Below, piece by piece: positions 27,050 through 36,258 of a DNA stretch of 64,000 nt. The DNA comes from Verrucomicrobiota bacterium (GTDB taxonomy: Bacteria > Verrucomicrobiota > Verrucomicrobiia > Limisphaerales > PALSA-1396), in NCBI GenBank assembly GCA_016200005.1, contig JACQFP010000042.1:101810-165809 (forward strand). The letters run 5' to 3'. The stretch's first letter is position 1. Every line of letters starts with the position of its first letter. Under the pieces are notes generated by a model. That model saw only the letters and a list, made by a program, of their open reading frames with translations, searched no databases and was not told the DNA's origin. A program made the position numbers and the translations under genes.

Positions 27050-28378
27050 TTGAACAAAATAATTTCAACCGCTGCCGCCGTCCCGCCGCTCCAAACTCGC
27101 GTCCACCAGGATGTCAAACACCTGCGCGACCTCTCGCCGCAACAATGGAAATCCGGCATCGCCGCGTGGCTGGGCTGGTTGTTCGACGGGCTGGACATGC
27201 ATCTCTACACGCTGGTGGCGGCCCCGTTCGTGGCGCAACTGCTGCACGTTGCCAGCGCCGCGGATCCTTCCGTCAAGCGTTACAGTTCCTGGATTCAGGC
27301 GTCGTTTCTCATCGGCTGGGCCCTGGGCGGCGGGTTCTTCGGGCGCATTGGCGACCGGCTGGGACGCAGTCGCGCGCTGAGTCTGACGATTCTGACTTAT
27401 GCGCTGTTTACGGGCCTCTCCTTTTTCGCGCAAACGTGGTGGCAATTGATGATCTTCCGTTTTCTGGCGGCGCTCGGCATTGGCGGCGAATGGGCGGTGG
27501 GCGCGTCGTTGTTGTCCGAGACGTGGCCGCGTCGCTGGCGACCGTGGATCGCCGCCGTGTTGCAGACCGGTGTCAACCTCGGCGTTTTGCTGGCTTGCCT
27601 GGCGACGTATCTGATGGCCGACTTGAAACCGCGCTACGTTTTTCTGGTTGGAATTCTGCCGGCCTTGATCGTTTACTGGATTCGGCGCAACGTGCCGGAG
27701 CCGGAGGAATGGCACGCGGCGAAATTGAAGGCGCTACATCACGAGCCGGGCGTCGCGGAACTTTTTCGCGGCGATGTTCGGCGCATCACTGTGTTGACGA
27801 TCATTGTCTGCGCATCGTCGCTGTCCGCCTGGTGGGCGTTCATGTTCTGGCATCCGCAACATTTGTTCAACCTGCCCGAACTTTCCTCCTGGTTGGAAGC
27901 CGACCGCAAGAAACTGATGAGCACAACGTTTTTCACCGTCATCTCCACGTCGATCATCGGCAACTTCGTCGCCGGCTGGTTCGCAAAACTTTTTGGTTAT
28001 CGGCGGACGATCGCCGTGATGTTTTTTTGTTTTGTGCTGGCGATGTTGGGAGCGTTCGGTCAGCCGCATCATTACAAAGCGCTCGTCTGGTTCTGGTTTC
28101 CGGCGGTGGGTTTTTGTTCGGGTGTTTTCGGATTGTTTACCATGTTCATGCCGCCGTTGTTTCCAACGCTCTTGCGAACCACGGGGGCGGGGTTCTGTTA
28201 CAACATCGGGCGTATCGCCGCGGCCTTCGGCACCGTATTTTTCGGATTGTTCTCCAAGGTGGGCGATTTTCGAACTGCGCTTTTGTTCGCCGGCTCGTTG
28301 TTTCTCCCCGCCGCCATCGTGGCGCTTTTTCTGCCCGAGCCGCCGGATGAACCGACGCCGAGCATGCCGCTGGAATAG
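27050..28378 (+). CDS. Major facilitator superfamily transporter
   Basis: This inner-membrane protein of 442 residues has about twelve hydrophobic segments and belongs to the MFS branch of metabolite/H+ symporters. After a hydrophilic N-terminus it shows WLFDGLDMHLYTLVAAP in helix 1, the cytoplasmic loop motif GRIGDRLGRSRAL between helices 2 and 3, and FLAALGIGGEWAVGASLLSE in helix 4. These resemble carriers of organic acids and sugars. No ATG is available near the start; the TTG at 27050 gives the complete N-terminus but lacks a strong ribosome-binding site. The substrate cannot be named from sequence. Confidence 0.88.
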   Translation: MNKIISTAAAVPPLQTRVHQDVKHLRDLSPQQWKSGIAAWLGWLFDGLDMHLYTLVAAPFVAQLLHVASAADPSVKRYSSWIQASFLIGWALGGGFFGRIGDRLGRSRALSLTILTYALFTGLSFFAQTWWQLMIFRFLAALGIGGEWAVGASLLSETWPRRWRPWIAAVLQTGVNLGVLLACLATYLMADLKPRYVFLVGILPALIVYWIRRNVPEPEEWHAAKLKALHHEPGVAELFRGDVRRITVLTIIVCASSLSAWWAFMFWHPQHLFNLPELSSWLEADRKKLMSTTFFTVISTSIIGNFVAGWFAKLFGYRRTIAVMFFCFVLAMLGAFGQPHHYKALVWFWFPAVGFCSGVFGLFTMFMPPLFPTLLRTTGAGFCYNIGRIAAAFGTVFFGLFSKVGDFRTALLFAGSLFLPAAIVALFLPEPPDEPTPSMPLE

Positions 28379-28450
28379 GTGACTGGGGCCATCCGTTTAC
28401 CAGCATTTGAGTCCGTTCTCGGCTTGCCTTGCCCCGCCTCAGGCGCAAGA

Positions 28451-29242
28451 ATGTGCACCATGATTTCACCGCGATGCTTCATGGTTTATTGCCTGACGTG
28501 GCTGCTATCCTGGCAGCCCCAGGTCACCACGGCCGGGCCGAATGGCCCGGGTCGCTACCGAGGTTTGGGTCAACCGCCGGAAGGATTGCTCCCGGACGCG
28601 GCGCGGGAATACCGGAATGTGCTGAGTTCGCTGAACACCACCGCGGCGAAGTTGGAGAAAAGCCATGGCGACCGACTCCCCGAAAGCCGACCATCGCTCC
28701 AGCAGATTCAGAGTGATGCTGACTTTCTCCAGAGGAAATGGATCGACTGGTCCCAACGGCATCCGGGCCGGAGTTCCTATTCCGGCACAAACGTGAGATT
28801 GGAGCCGTACTTCCGCGCTCTCCAGGCAATGCAGAAGCAGTTGAAGGAGTCGCCCAAGAGCAACGATGAGGAGATTCTTGGGACGGTAAAAGCTGTGGCG
28901 GCGGATTTACATGCCAAAGCAGAGAATTGCCGCCATTCCGCGGATGGGCTGGGCAAGGACATCAAGGTGACCGTGCGCACGAAAAAGGGAACCGAAGAGG
29001 CCCCAGGCTATGAGGTCTGGTGCGCGCCGATGGCGCTCGTCAAATTCAAGAATGAGCACATTCGCTTTCCGAAAATCAGCAGTCCCACCGTGTTCAAGAA
29101 CTTTGCGCCCGGCCATTACGTGATGTGGCTGGAAAAAGGAAAAGAAAAGCTGCCGCCGGTGACACAGACCATCGGCGGCCACGGAGAAACGGAATTCGAG
29201 ATAGACCTACCGGTTTCCGCGGAGTCGGAAGGCCCAAAGTAG
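28451..29242 (+). CDS. Exported protein of unknown function
   Basis: This protein of 263 residues has a signal segment (PRCFMVYCLTWLLSWQ) and a mature part with a Gly/Pro-rich start, a helical middle (ALQAMQKQLKESPKSNDEEI) and a C-terminal domain with strand-like sequence (YEVWCAPMALVKF, FKNFAPGHYVMWLEKGKE). The C-terminal part resembles domains that bind or present a peptide or sugar, but I recognise no family. I chose the ATG at 28451; one at 28460 is also possible. It lies 72 bases after the transporter gene and 12 bases before the next membrane protein gene, which probably forms a pair with it. Confidence 0.65.
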   Translation: MCTMISPRCFMVYCLTWLLSWQPQVTTAGPNGPGRYRGLGQPPEGLLPDAAREYRNVLSSLNTTAAKLEKSHGDRLPESRPSLQQIQSDADFLQRKWIDWSQRHPGRSSYSGTNVRLEPYFRALQAMQKQLKESPKSNDEEILGTVKAVAADLHAKAENCRHSADGLGKDIKVTVRTKKGTEEAPGYEVWCAPMALVKFKNEHIRFPKISSPTVFKNFAPGHYVMWLEKGKEKLPPVTQTIGGHGETEFEIDLPVSAESEGPK

Positions 29243-29254
29243 GGTCAAGCATTC

Positions 29255-29875
29255 ATGGGTAATCCCGTTCAAGAAGTCTTAAAGCGATCCCAAAAATCCT
29301 GGGTGATGCTCGCCCAGACCGCCACGTGGGTTTTGGGAGTGTTGGCCGGATTTCTTCTGCCGCCACCGATTGGGACCCCGCAGGAAAGCCAAGTCTGGGT
29401 GCGCTTCGCTCAATTTGTGATCACGGTCTTGATCGGATTACTGGTGCTCGCGGCGTTGCGTTGGGAGAGGAAGAAAGACGCTTTCCGCTGGGGCGCGATT
29501 TCCCTGCTATTTTTGTTTTTGGGAACCGCAACATTTTTCGGCTATCAATTCTTCGCAGCCCGTTGGACAACGACATATAACGAGCAACGCGTGGTAATCG
29601 GAGACGTCTATACCGCTCACGGGCGTGGGTACCATGACGAAAATCCAAACCTCCCGCCCGCGGATTTGATCATGGATCACAAGGGCGAAGTCGAGAAAAT
29701 CTGGACTCGAGAATCAATCGCGCAACGCCGTTTGCTCCTTGCCGCCATGTACGTGCTGGCGATGCCTCTGTTCACGGTCTGTGTCATGAGCATTGTGCAG
29801 GCCCTCCACTGTGCCGTCGCCAAGACCAACCGTCGGAGACGCGTCGCTGCGTCGGCCCACCGAACTTCGCATTAG
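29255..29875 (+). CDS. Inner-membrane protein of unknown function
   Basis: This protein of 206 residues has about four membrane segments: AQTATWVLGVLAGFLLPPP near residue 20, FVITVLIGLLVLAALRW near 53, GAISLLFLFLGTATFFGY near 80, and LLLAAMYVLAMPLFTVCVM near 160. A soluble loop of about 55 residues between the third and fourth contains VVIGDVYTAHGRGYH. It resembles no family I know. It starts 12 bases after the exported protein gene and is probably cotranscribed with it. Confidence 0.65.
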   Translation: MGNPVQEVLKRSQKSWVMLAQTATWVLGVLAGFLLPPPIGTPQESQVWVRFAQFVITVLIGLLVLAALRWERKKDAFRWGAISLLFLFLGTATFFGYQFFAARWTTTYNEQRVVIGDVYTAHGRGYHDENPNLPPADLIMDHKGEVEKIWTRESIAQRRLLLAAMYVLAMPLFTVCVMSIVQALHCAVAKTNRRRRVAASAHRTSH

Positions 29876-29937
29876 AGTGATTGCCATAAGACATTTCGTT
29901 TCCACGAACCTGAGTACGCCAATCGAGCCACTGAACG

Positions 29938-30007
29938 CCCCGGCCCCTCCAAGGAGGGGAGCAGCGCAGGGTGGATTGCTCCCCTCTTGGGAGGGGTCAG
30001 GGGTGGG
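29938..30007. repeat. REP-like palindromic element
   Basis: Two mini-palindromes, CCCCTCC-AA-GGAGGGG (29944-29959) and CCCCTC-TTGG-GAGGGG (29981-29996), lie within a larger inverted arrangement GGAGCA/TGCTCC. The type, built of CCCTC/GAGGG blocks, recurs at 32671, 45282 and 48966. It lies between convergent transcripts. Confidence 0.75.
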
Positions 30008-30083
30008 TAAGTTGCGAAAGATGTACCGTCATCTCGCGCTGCAAATGGGATGAAGTTATAGGAACAACAGTTGGCTTCAAAAA

Positions 30084-30158
30084 TGGCTCCAAAGGCAGGA
30101 CTCGAACCTGCAACCCATCGGTTAACAGCCGATTGCTCTACCATTGAGCTACTTTGGA
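30084..30158 (-). tRNA. tRNA-Asn (anticodon GTT)
   Basis: A complete cloverleaf is present on the minus strand: acceptor TCCAAAG with CTTTGGA, D arm AGCTCAATGGTAGAGC, anticodon loop CTGTTAA with anticodon GTT, T arm GCAGG-TTCGAGT-CCTGC. The CCA end is encoded at 30084-30086. Confidence 0.97.
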
Positions 30159-30173
30159 TGCCAACGGGTGCGT

Positions 30174-30202
30174 AATCTACAAATCACTCCCATACGCGTC
30201 AA
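30174..30202 (-). promoter_or_regulatory. Probable sigma-70 promoter of tRNA-Asn
   Basis: On the minus strand TTGACG (30197-30202) is followed 17 bases later by TAGATT (30174-30179). Transcription would begin about 9 bases upstream of the tRNA. Confidence 0.55.
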
Positions 30203-30265
30203 CTGTTTTACCCGGCGGCTCGGCGGAGGGATTTGGGAAATCAAGTTAACCGCCGAGACAAAGCG

Positions 30266-33200
30266 CTACTTGGCTCCGGGTGGAGCAAATGTGGCCATGA
30301 CTTCCGCATTGGTGCCATTCCAAACACGCAGAACACTGTCATCACCACCGGCGATGACGATTTTGCCGTCCGGCGTGATCGAAGCCGAGTTCATGAAATT
30401 GGTACCGCCTTCGTAAGAACGGATTTTCTCGCCGGTGTCAGTCACCGTTCGAATCTGGTCGTCGCCGGAAGTAGCCAGGGTTTGGTCCGTAATTCCAATG
30501 AAACTGATGGAGGTCACTTCCTTGCTGAAACCTTCAATGGTTTTCCTGCGCTCACCGGTCACAAAATCCCACACTTTGATCACGTTGTCGGCGCCGGCAC
30601 TGGCCAACGTTCGCCCGTCCCGTTTCCAACTGACGCCGAGCACGTGATGGGTGTGCCCTTCAAATGTCTTCACAACTTTCCCGCTGCTTAGATCCAGGAC
30701 CTTGGCAAATTTATCAGCGGCGCCGGAGGCCAGATATTTTCCGTCAGCGGAAAAATCCAGGCTGAACACCGCATCACTGTGAACGTTGGTGAACGATTGC
30801 ATCAGCTTGCCGTCAGCAACCTGCCAGATTTTAATGTCACCGCCGCGAGTCGGTTCGCCGCCGCCCGTCGCCAATCGTTTGCCATCGGGACTGAATCGGA
30901 CCGCGTTGACCCGGTCACTGATGGGCGATGAGGCGTCGCCGGTGCCGATGGTTCGTTCGAGAGTCCAGCCGGCATTCAAATCCCAGATCGCCGCGCTGCG
31001 GTCCGCCGCACCGGACGCCAACGTTGCATTGCCGGCAAAAGCGACGGCAAAGACCGGACCTTTGTGCCCTTTGAAGGTTTCAATGGCGGCGCCGGTTTCG
31101 GCGTTCCACGTATGAACTGCCTGATCATCCCCTGCCGTCGCCAAGAGGAGATTGTCAGGCGAGAAGGTAATCATGCGAATCGGTTTTTCGGAATCGGCAG
31201 AAGTTTTTTTAGCGGATTGAAGTTCAGTGTCTGATTGTTTTTGGAACTCTTCGGCTGATTGAATTGCGGCCTTGGCCGCGGTCACTGCTTCCTCTGTCTT
31301 GTAGGCGGCTTTGGTCGCAAGTTGAAGCTCGTGCTCGGCATTGGATTTTGGCAACTCGGCTTTTTTCAACTCCGCTTCGGCGTCTGCCAGGGCTTTGGTG
31401 GCGGCGTTGAATTTGTCATTCACCGGTTTGAATTTCTCCTTCACTTCCGCAGGAAGCTTGTCGAGGACGGCCTTGGCCTCGGCGGCCGCTTTCGCCTTCG
31501 CGTCGGCTTCGGCAACCAGTTTGTCAACGACTGCTTTTTCCGGCGACGGCTTTTCCTTGGCGGCCTTGACTTCGGCAGCAGCCTGAGTCGACGCTTTTTC
31601 GGCGGCTTCGTGAGCTTCAGTGGCTTTCTTGACCTCGGAAAATTCAGCGAGCGCCTTTTCAGCGGTGGCTTTGGCTTCGGTGGCATTCACGACGTTTGTC
31701 TTTTTCTCACCGTAGGTTTTTTCCGCCGCGGCGAGAGTTTCGGTGGCTTTCTTCACCCGATCGAGTTGAGCGTTTTGGTTGTTCGTCGCGGTTTGAAAAG
31801 CCGTTTTCCGATAAGTCACTTCATTGTTAGCGAAGGCCAGTTCTCGCTCTTTCGCCGCCTGGAATTCCTGAGCGTAACGGTCACCTTTCAATTCGGAGAC
31901 TTCCTTGCCTGTCATCGCATCCCAAAGTTTGGCGACATTGTTCAGTCCGGCGGAAGCGAATCGTTTCCCATCGTTGCGCACGGCCACGGACGCCACCGGG
32001 CCGCCATGTTTCATCTGCCGGATCAACTGGCCATCCTCGATGTTCCACTGCCGGATGGTGCCATCGCCGCTGCCGGAAATAACTTGCGCGCCATTCGGCG
32101 GAAGCGCGGCCAGCGACGTGACCGGCCCTTCGTGACCTTTGATTTCCTTGAGCGCCGCGAGTTCCCTTTTGGCCACATCCACATACCAGACACGGATGAG
32201 ATAATCCGCGCCGCCTGAGGCGATTTGCCGGCCGTCAGCAATCCAAGTCACGGTGTTTACTTCCGTCGCAGTTTGGGTCTGGCAAAGAACCTTGCCTTTG
32301 CCGAGGTCCCAAACCCGGATGGTTTTATCCGCCGAACCGGAAACGAGCTTGCCGCTGTCGGGCGAAAAACTCAGTCCATTCACCGCGCGCTTGTGACCTG
32401 AAAGTTTCCTGACGGATTTGCCCGTGGCCGGATTCCACAACCTGATGCTGCCGTCGTCGCCGCCAGTCGCCAGCCATTTCCCATCGGGGCTGACTGCCAC
32501 CGCGAGAACCGCTTGGCGGGCGATTGAGGAAAGATTGAACTTCTGAACGTCCTTCGGACGTCGCCAGAGTTTGACCTCGCGATAGCCGCCGGAGGCAAGC
32601 ACATTGCCATCAGGATTGAACGCGAGCGAATGCACCAGGTCGCGATGAGCCACGCCAAACTGCTTCTTCTCCCTCTCCCCTTCCGCAGGGGAGAGGGCCG
32701 GGGTGAGGGGTTTCTTTTTGTAGGCTGCACTGCGGCCCGCTGCTTCCGATCCGGTTTTGAGCAGTTGCGGGTCGGTCAATCGGGTGACCAGTTGCTTCGA
32801 GGGAAGGTGATAAATGAAAATCTGATTGGCGCGCGCGCAAGCGGCGAACTGCCCATCCGAAGTCAACGCCACCGCGTAGATCGGATTCAATCCCTCCGGC
32901 AACGGCTGCCAGACGATCGGACCGGTGCCGTGGACCTCGCCCTTCGCGCCTTGATCGATCCAAAGCTTGATGAGTCCCAATTCTTCGGGCGTCAGGTCGG
33001 ATGCTTCGACTTTGTTGTTTTTGGGCGGCATCATGGGTTTCACCTGGTGCGATGCGATCTTCAACAGCAAGCTGTCGCCGCTACGTTTGGGCACAACGAC
33101 CTTTCCCGATTCGCCTCCCTTGAGGATGTCTTGCGGCGTTTCGAGAATCAGTTCGGCCTTGGTCGTGGTTTTGTTGTGGCAGGCCAGACAGTTGTTCTTG

Positions 33201-33502
33201 AGGATCGGCAGAATTTCCTTCTCAAAATCAACGGGCGTCTTCCGAGCGATTTTGGCGATGGGTATCGGCTTCCGTTGAACATCGGCAGGCGGAGTGTCTT
33301 CGGAAAGCAGAAGGGATGGACAAAGGAACAGTCCAAGGATCGCGAGGACGGAGAAATGTTTTCCAATTCGTGTCCTGAGCGTAAAGTAGCCGCCGACGTA
33401 AGGAGGCGGAAGGAACCTCGCTGTTTTCCAGACAGGACTCCGCCTCCTTACGTCGGCGGCTAAGGCTTTTCTCGACTTTGTCATTGGTCCAGGGAGAATC
33501 AT
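30266..33502 (-). CDS. Exported WD40 beta-propeller cytochrome with central coiled coil
   Basis: This protein of 1078 residues has a c-type heme motif CLACH in an N-terminal cytochrome domain of the planctomycete type (FEKEILPILKNNCLACHNK). A first WD40 propeller spans about residues 200-530, with units such as LATGGDDGSIRLWNPATGK. A long Ala/Lys/Glu-rich coiled coil follows at about 535-765, and a second set of WD40 units at about 775-1078. The ATG at 33502 overlaps the stop of the upstream gene as ATGA. Residues 14-39, before the signal segment (HFSVLAILGLFLCPSLLLS), come from a palindromic element, and no standard start codon lies between element and signal. Residues of about 266-280 (KPLTPALSPAEGER) come from a REP-like element. 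Its partner is likely the upstream PPC protein. Confidence 0.88.
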   Translation of the reverse strand: MILPGPMTKSRKALAADVRRRSPVWKTARFLPPPYVGGYFTLRTRIGKHFSVLAILGLFLCPSLLLSEDTPPADVQRKPIPIAKIARKTPVDFEKEILPILKNNCLACHNKTTTKAELILETPQDILKGGESGKVVVPKRSGDSLLLKIASHQVKPMMPPKNNKVEASDLTPEELGLIKLWIDQGAKGEVHGTGPIVWQPLPEGLNPIYAVALTSDGQFAACARANQIFIYHLPSKQLVTRLTDPQLLKTGSEAAGRSAAYKKKPLTPALSPAEGEREKKQFGVAHRDLVHSLAFNPDGNVLASGGYREVKLWRRPKDVQKFNLSSIARQAVLAVAVSPDGKWLATGGDDGSIRLWNPATGKSVRKLSGHKRAVNGLSFSPDSGKLVSGSADKTIRVWDLGKGKVLCQTQTATEVNTVTWIADGRQIASGGADYLIRVWYVDVAKRELAALKEIKGHEGPVTSLAALPPNGAQVISGSGDGTIRQWNIEDGQLIRQMKHGGPVASVAVRNDGKRFASAGLNNVAKLWDAMTGKEVSELKGDRYAQEFQAAKERELAFANNEVTYRKTAFQTATNNQNAQLDRVKKATETLAAAEKTYGEKKTNVVNATEAKATAEKALAEFSEVKKATEAHEAAEKASTQAAAEVKAAKEKPSPEKAVVDKLVAEADAKAKAAAEAKAVLDKLPAEVKEKFKPVNDKFNAATKALADAEAELKKAELPKSNAEHELQLATKAAYKTEEAVTAAKAAIQSAEEFQKQSDTELQSAKKTSADSEKPIRMITFSPDNLLLATAGDDQAVHTWNAETGAAIETFKGHKGPVFAVAFAGNATLASGAADRSAAIWDLNAGWTLERTIGTGDASSPISDRVNAVRFSPDGKRLATGGGEPTRGGDIKIWQVADGKLMQSFTNVHSDAVFSLDFSADGKYLASGAADKFAKVLDLSSGKVVKTFEGHTHHVLGVSWKRDGRTLASAGADNVIKVWDFVTGERRKTIEGFSKEVTSISFIGITDQTLATSGDDQIRTVTDTGEKIRSYEGGTNFMNSASITPDGKIVIAGGDDSVLRVWNGTNAEVMATFAPPGAK
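32671..32697. repeat. In-frame REP-like palindrome in the WD40 gene
   Basis: CCCTCTCCCC (32671-32680) pairs exactly with GGGGAGAGGG (32688-32697) around a 7-base loop. It is read in frame on the minus strand as part of KPLTPALSPAEGERE. The same building block occurs at 48966-49028 between genes. Confidence 0.88.
33387..33462. repeat. Perfect 23-bp palindromic element at the 5' end of the WD40 gene
   Basis: The arms at 33387-33409 and 33440-33462 are exact reverse complements with a 30-base spacer. The element lies inside the open frame and encodes LAADVRRR...PPPYVGGYF, directly before the signal segment. Confidence 0.93.
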
Positions 33503-36258
33503 TTGGCGGCGGGTGTCGTCGGCGTGGGAGTAATTTTCAAATTGATGGGCGCCGAGTAAACGGTGACGGTCACATCGCGGGGTTCGGCCGTCTTGGCCGT
33601 TTCCTTCGCGCGCGTCGCGGCCAGCTCTTTACTCTTTTCGGCGTCTTTGAGTTTGGCGGGCGCTTCGGCCTCGGCCTTCTCAGCAGCGATTTGGGCCTCG
33701 GCATCCGCCTTGGCCTTGGCTTGAGCTTCCGTCGCCGCTTTTTCGGCAACAACCTTCGTTTCAAGCGCGGCCTTGGATTTTGATTCAGCTTCTTCGGCGG
33801 CTTTTGCGGCGGCCTCTTTCGCAGCGAGCAATTCCGTATCGTCGGGTTTCTGTTCAAGCGCGGCTTTTGCGGCGGCCAGTTTTTCAGCGGCCGTTTTTGC
33901 CAGGGCTTCAGCTTCGCCTGAGGCTTTGGCAGGTCCGGCGACTGCTTCGGATGCTGCTTTGGCTTTGGCGGCGGAGTCGGCTGCGGTTTTGATGGCGGCC
34001 TGCTTGACTTCCGGCGCCGACTTGATTGCCGCGGTCAGATCAGCGATCAACTTTTCAATTTGCTTGAGGGCCTCCTCCGCGGCTTTGGCGGCTTCGGGAT
34101 TGTTGCGGTATTTGCCCGGCGTCTGGGTCTGAAGATGGAAACTATGTGTGCCCGGCGGAATTTTGTATTGATTGAGGTCAAGCTCGATGGTCGCGTTGGT
34201 GGCTTTACCATTGACTTCAATTTCTTTCAGCTTGTCGAGCGCCGGGATGCCGGCGGCTTTGAGTTTCAGAGTCGCGTTAAAGTCAGCACGACGAATGACC
34301 TTGAGCGGAATTGTTAATTTCCCCGCCTCCGACGTTTCCCAGAGCTTGTTCTCGCCCGCTTCGATCGAGATGGGCGCGGCTTCAACTCCGCTCACCGCCA
34401 ACACAAAATCCCGGGTCAAACGTGATTGAATGGCGTCGATGTTGTAGTCGGTCACCGTCCAGTTCACCGTGGCGCCGCGCGCTTCACGCAACACTTCGGC
34501 GTCCCCGGTTTTGGCTTTGCCGACTAGTTTGATCGGGCCAACCCAGCCGGCGGCATTCTCAGTCGCCGTCAACATGAGCATCCCGGAGCTTTTGTCCTTT
34601 TCGATCTTCGCTTCGTTAGCAGTGACGCCGGCCTGGAGACCTTCAACTTTGAGTTCAATGTCGCCGTTGAAATTGTCGCGCCGAAACGCCATCACTTTGA
34701 TCGGCATGGTTTCACCGCGGCGCAACAGGGGGGTCCACAGCAAAGCTTCCTTCGCGTCTTTGTTCGGCGAAGGTGGCGCTTGCGGGACGACCAAAAGACG
34801 AAAGTCGGGCGCTTCCTTGCGAATCGAGAGGCGATACACCAGACGCGGGTCAGGTTGAAAACGGTTGAAGAGGTCGCGGACTTCCAGCCGATAGGTGCCG
34901 TTTTCCTCAGCCTCGAAACGACCGGAAGGATCGCGCGTCGCTGTTTTGTATTCCGCGCCGCCGATGTTGGAGTCGGTATCGTAAAGCTCTTTTACGTCGG
35001 AAACCTGCTCCTCGCCTTTGTCGTTTTTCGAAACGCGCTGGATGAGCGCGAACGGATCGGTCGGCAATCCCAAGCGCTGTGAAAAAACTTCCACCCAGTA
35101 AACATCGCCTTTCTTCGCGTCGAACGTGACCCAGTCCCGGTCGCCTTGCGGGTACAACTGACCGACAACTTCGCACGGTGGAGAAATGCTTTGCGCCTGC
35201 GCGGGCTGATCGTTTGGCTGTTGTTCGGTCGCGACCGTCGCCGTGGCAAAACTGATCAACACGGGATTCGAAACTCCGTGCGGCGCGCTCAAGCGGTATT
35301 CAAAGGCGTCGAGCGTGGCGTCGGACGGCTTCAGCGCGCAACTGAGATGTCGCGGGGCCACCGGGTCACGCGGCAGTTCGATTTCGACTTCGAGTTGCTC
35401 CAGCGGTTTTCCGTCAATGGACAAATCCTTGGCCGGAGTGCCACCCGGCAAATTACGCCCGTAAAGGACATACTTGCCTTTCGTGCCGGCCAATCCCGAA
35501 GGCGGGAAAATGAAGTCAATATGCGGCGCGGTGCCGACCGCGAGCCGATAAAAATATTCTCCGCCGCCGCGAAAAATGAAGTCGTGAACCTTGAGCACGT
35601 ACTCGCCGTCGGCTGTCGGCGTAAAATCCAGCAGGCCCCCCTTACGATTGCGTTCGAGTTCCTTGCCGGCGGAGTCATACAAAAGCAGCGCGGGATCCAC
35701 CCGCGAATCGATTTCCCTGGCGTTGCACTCGATCAGAATTCGCTGACCTTTCCTCGCGGTGAACTTGAAGTAATCGAAAGCGTTCGCTTCGGAATGGCCG
35801 TTGACGATTGTACCCAACGGAATTGTCGTGGCGCTGGCAACTGTGGTGTTCGTGGTTGGCGCAATGCTTTCGGGTAAATCGCCGACGACAAATGCACGCG
35901 GATTTGAGATTCCAAATCGCCCAACCACGCGCGCTTCATAAACTCCAGGCGGCACGTTGGTGGCGATGCTGACGAGAAATTTGTTTGCTTCCGGCAATGC
36001 GTTGGTTTCCCCGACTTTTTGTTTCGCGGTGATGCCGGTGTGCGAAAAATGAAGCTGGTTGGCTTCGTCTAGATCGGCGCCGGTCAGGCTGATTTCAAAC
36101 TGGCTGCCGACTTTTCCGCCCGGCGGAAAGACCGTGAGCAGGCGGGCCACGGGGAGTTGGGCAAGAAACGGTTGGACTAGGACAGTAAGCCATAGAAATG
36201 CGAACAGGCACACCCGTATCGCACGTTGGCGGGAATTGTGCACAGCAACCATCTTCAT
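33499..36258 (-). CDS. Exported PPC/Ig-domain protein with C-terminal coiled coil
   Basis: This protein of 919 residues has a signal segment (VCLFAFLWLTVLVQPFLA) and several beta-sandwich domains. The first resembles an Ig/TIG domain (VFPPGGKVGSQFEISLTGADL). It is followed by a bacterial pre-peptidase C-terminal domain (FDYFKFTARKGQRILIECNA, YVLKVHDFIFRGGGEYFYRL) and a second TIG/PPC pair (IFPPSGLAGTKGKYVLYGRN, DRDWVTFDAKKGDVYWVEVF). The C-terminal part, about residues 720-900, is an Ala/Lys/Glu-rich coiled coil like the one in the WD40 protein. Its stop overlaps the start of the WD40 gene as ATGA. I chose the ATG at 36258, which overlaps the stop of the PIN toxin gene as ATGA; 36264 and 36252 are alternatives. 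It is probably a periplasmic scaffold for the cytochromes. Confidence 0.83.
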   Translation of the reverse strand: MKMVAVHNSRQRAIRVCLFAFLWLTVLVQPFLAQLPVARLLTVFPPGGKVGSQFEISLTGADLDEANQLHFSHTGITAKQKVGETNALPEANKFLVSIATNVPPGVYEARVVGRFGISNPRAFVVGDLPESIAPTTNTTVASATTIPLGTIVNGHSEANAFDYFKFTARKGQRILIECNAREIDSRVDPALLLYDSAGKELERNRKGGLLDFTPTADGEYVLKVHDFIFRGGGEYFYRLAVGTAPHIDFIFPPSGLAGTKGKYVLYGRNLPGGTPAKDLSIDGKPLEQLEVEIELPRDPVAPRHLSCALKPSDATLDAFEYRLSAPHGVSNPVLISFATATVATEQQPNDQPAQAQSISPPCEVVGQLYPQGDRDWVTFDAKKGDVYWVEVFSQRLGLPTDPFALIQRVSKNDKGEEQVSDVKELYDTDSNIGGAEYKTATRDPSGRFEAEENGTYRLEVRDLFNRFQPDPRLVYRLSIRKEAPDFRLLVVPQAPPSPNKDAKEALLWTPLLRRGETMPIKVMAFRRDNFNGDIELKVEGLQAGVTANEAKIEKDKSSGMLMLTATENAAGWVGPIKLVGKAKTGDAEVLREARGATVNWTVTDYNIDAIQSRLTRDFVLAVSGVEAAPISIEAGENKLWETSEAGKLTIPLKVIRRADFNATLKLKAAGIPALDKLKEIEVNGKATNATIELDLNQYKIPPGTHSFHLQTQTPGKYRNNPEAAKAAEEALKQIEKLIADLTAAIKSAPEVKQAAIKTAADSAAKAKAASEAVAGPAKASGEAEALAKTAAEKLAAAKAALEQKPDDTELLAAKEAAAKAAEEAESKSKAALETKVVAEKAATEAQAKAKADAEAQIAAEKAEAEAPAKLKDAEKSKELAATRAKETAKTAEPRDVTVTVYSAPINLKITPTPTTPAAK

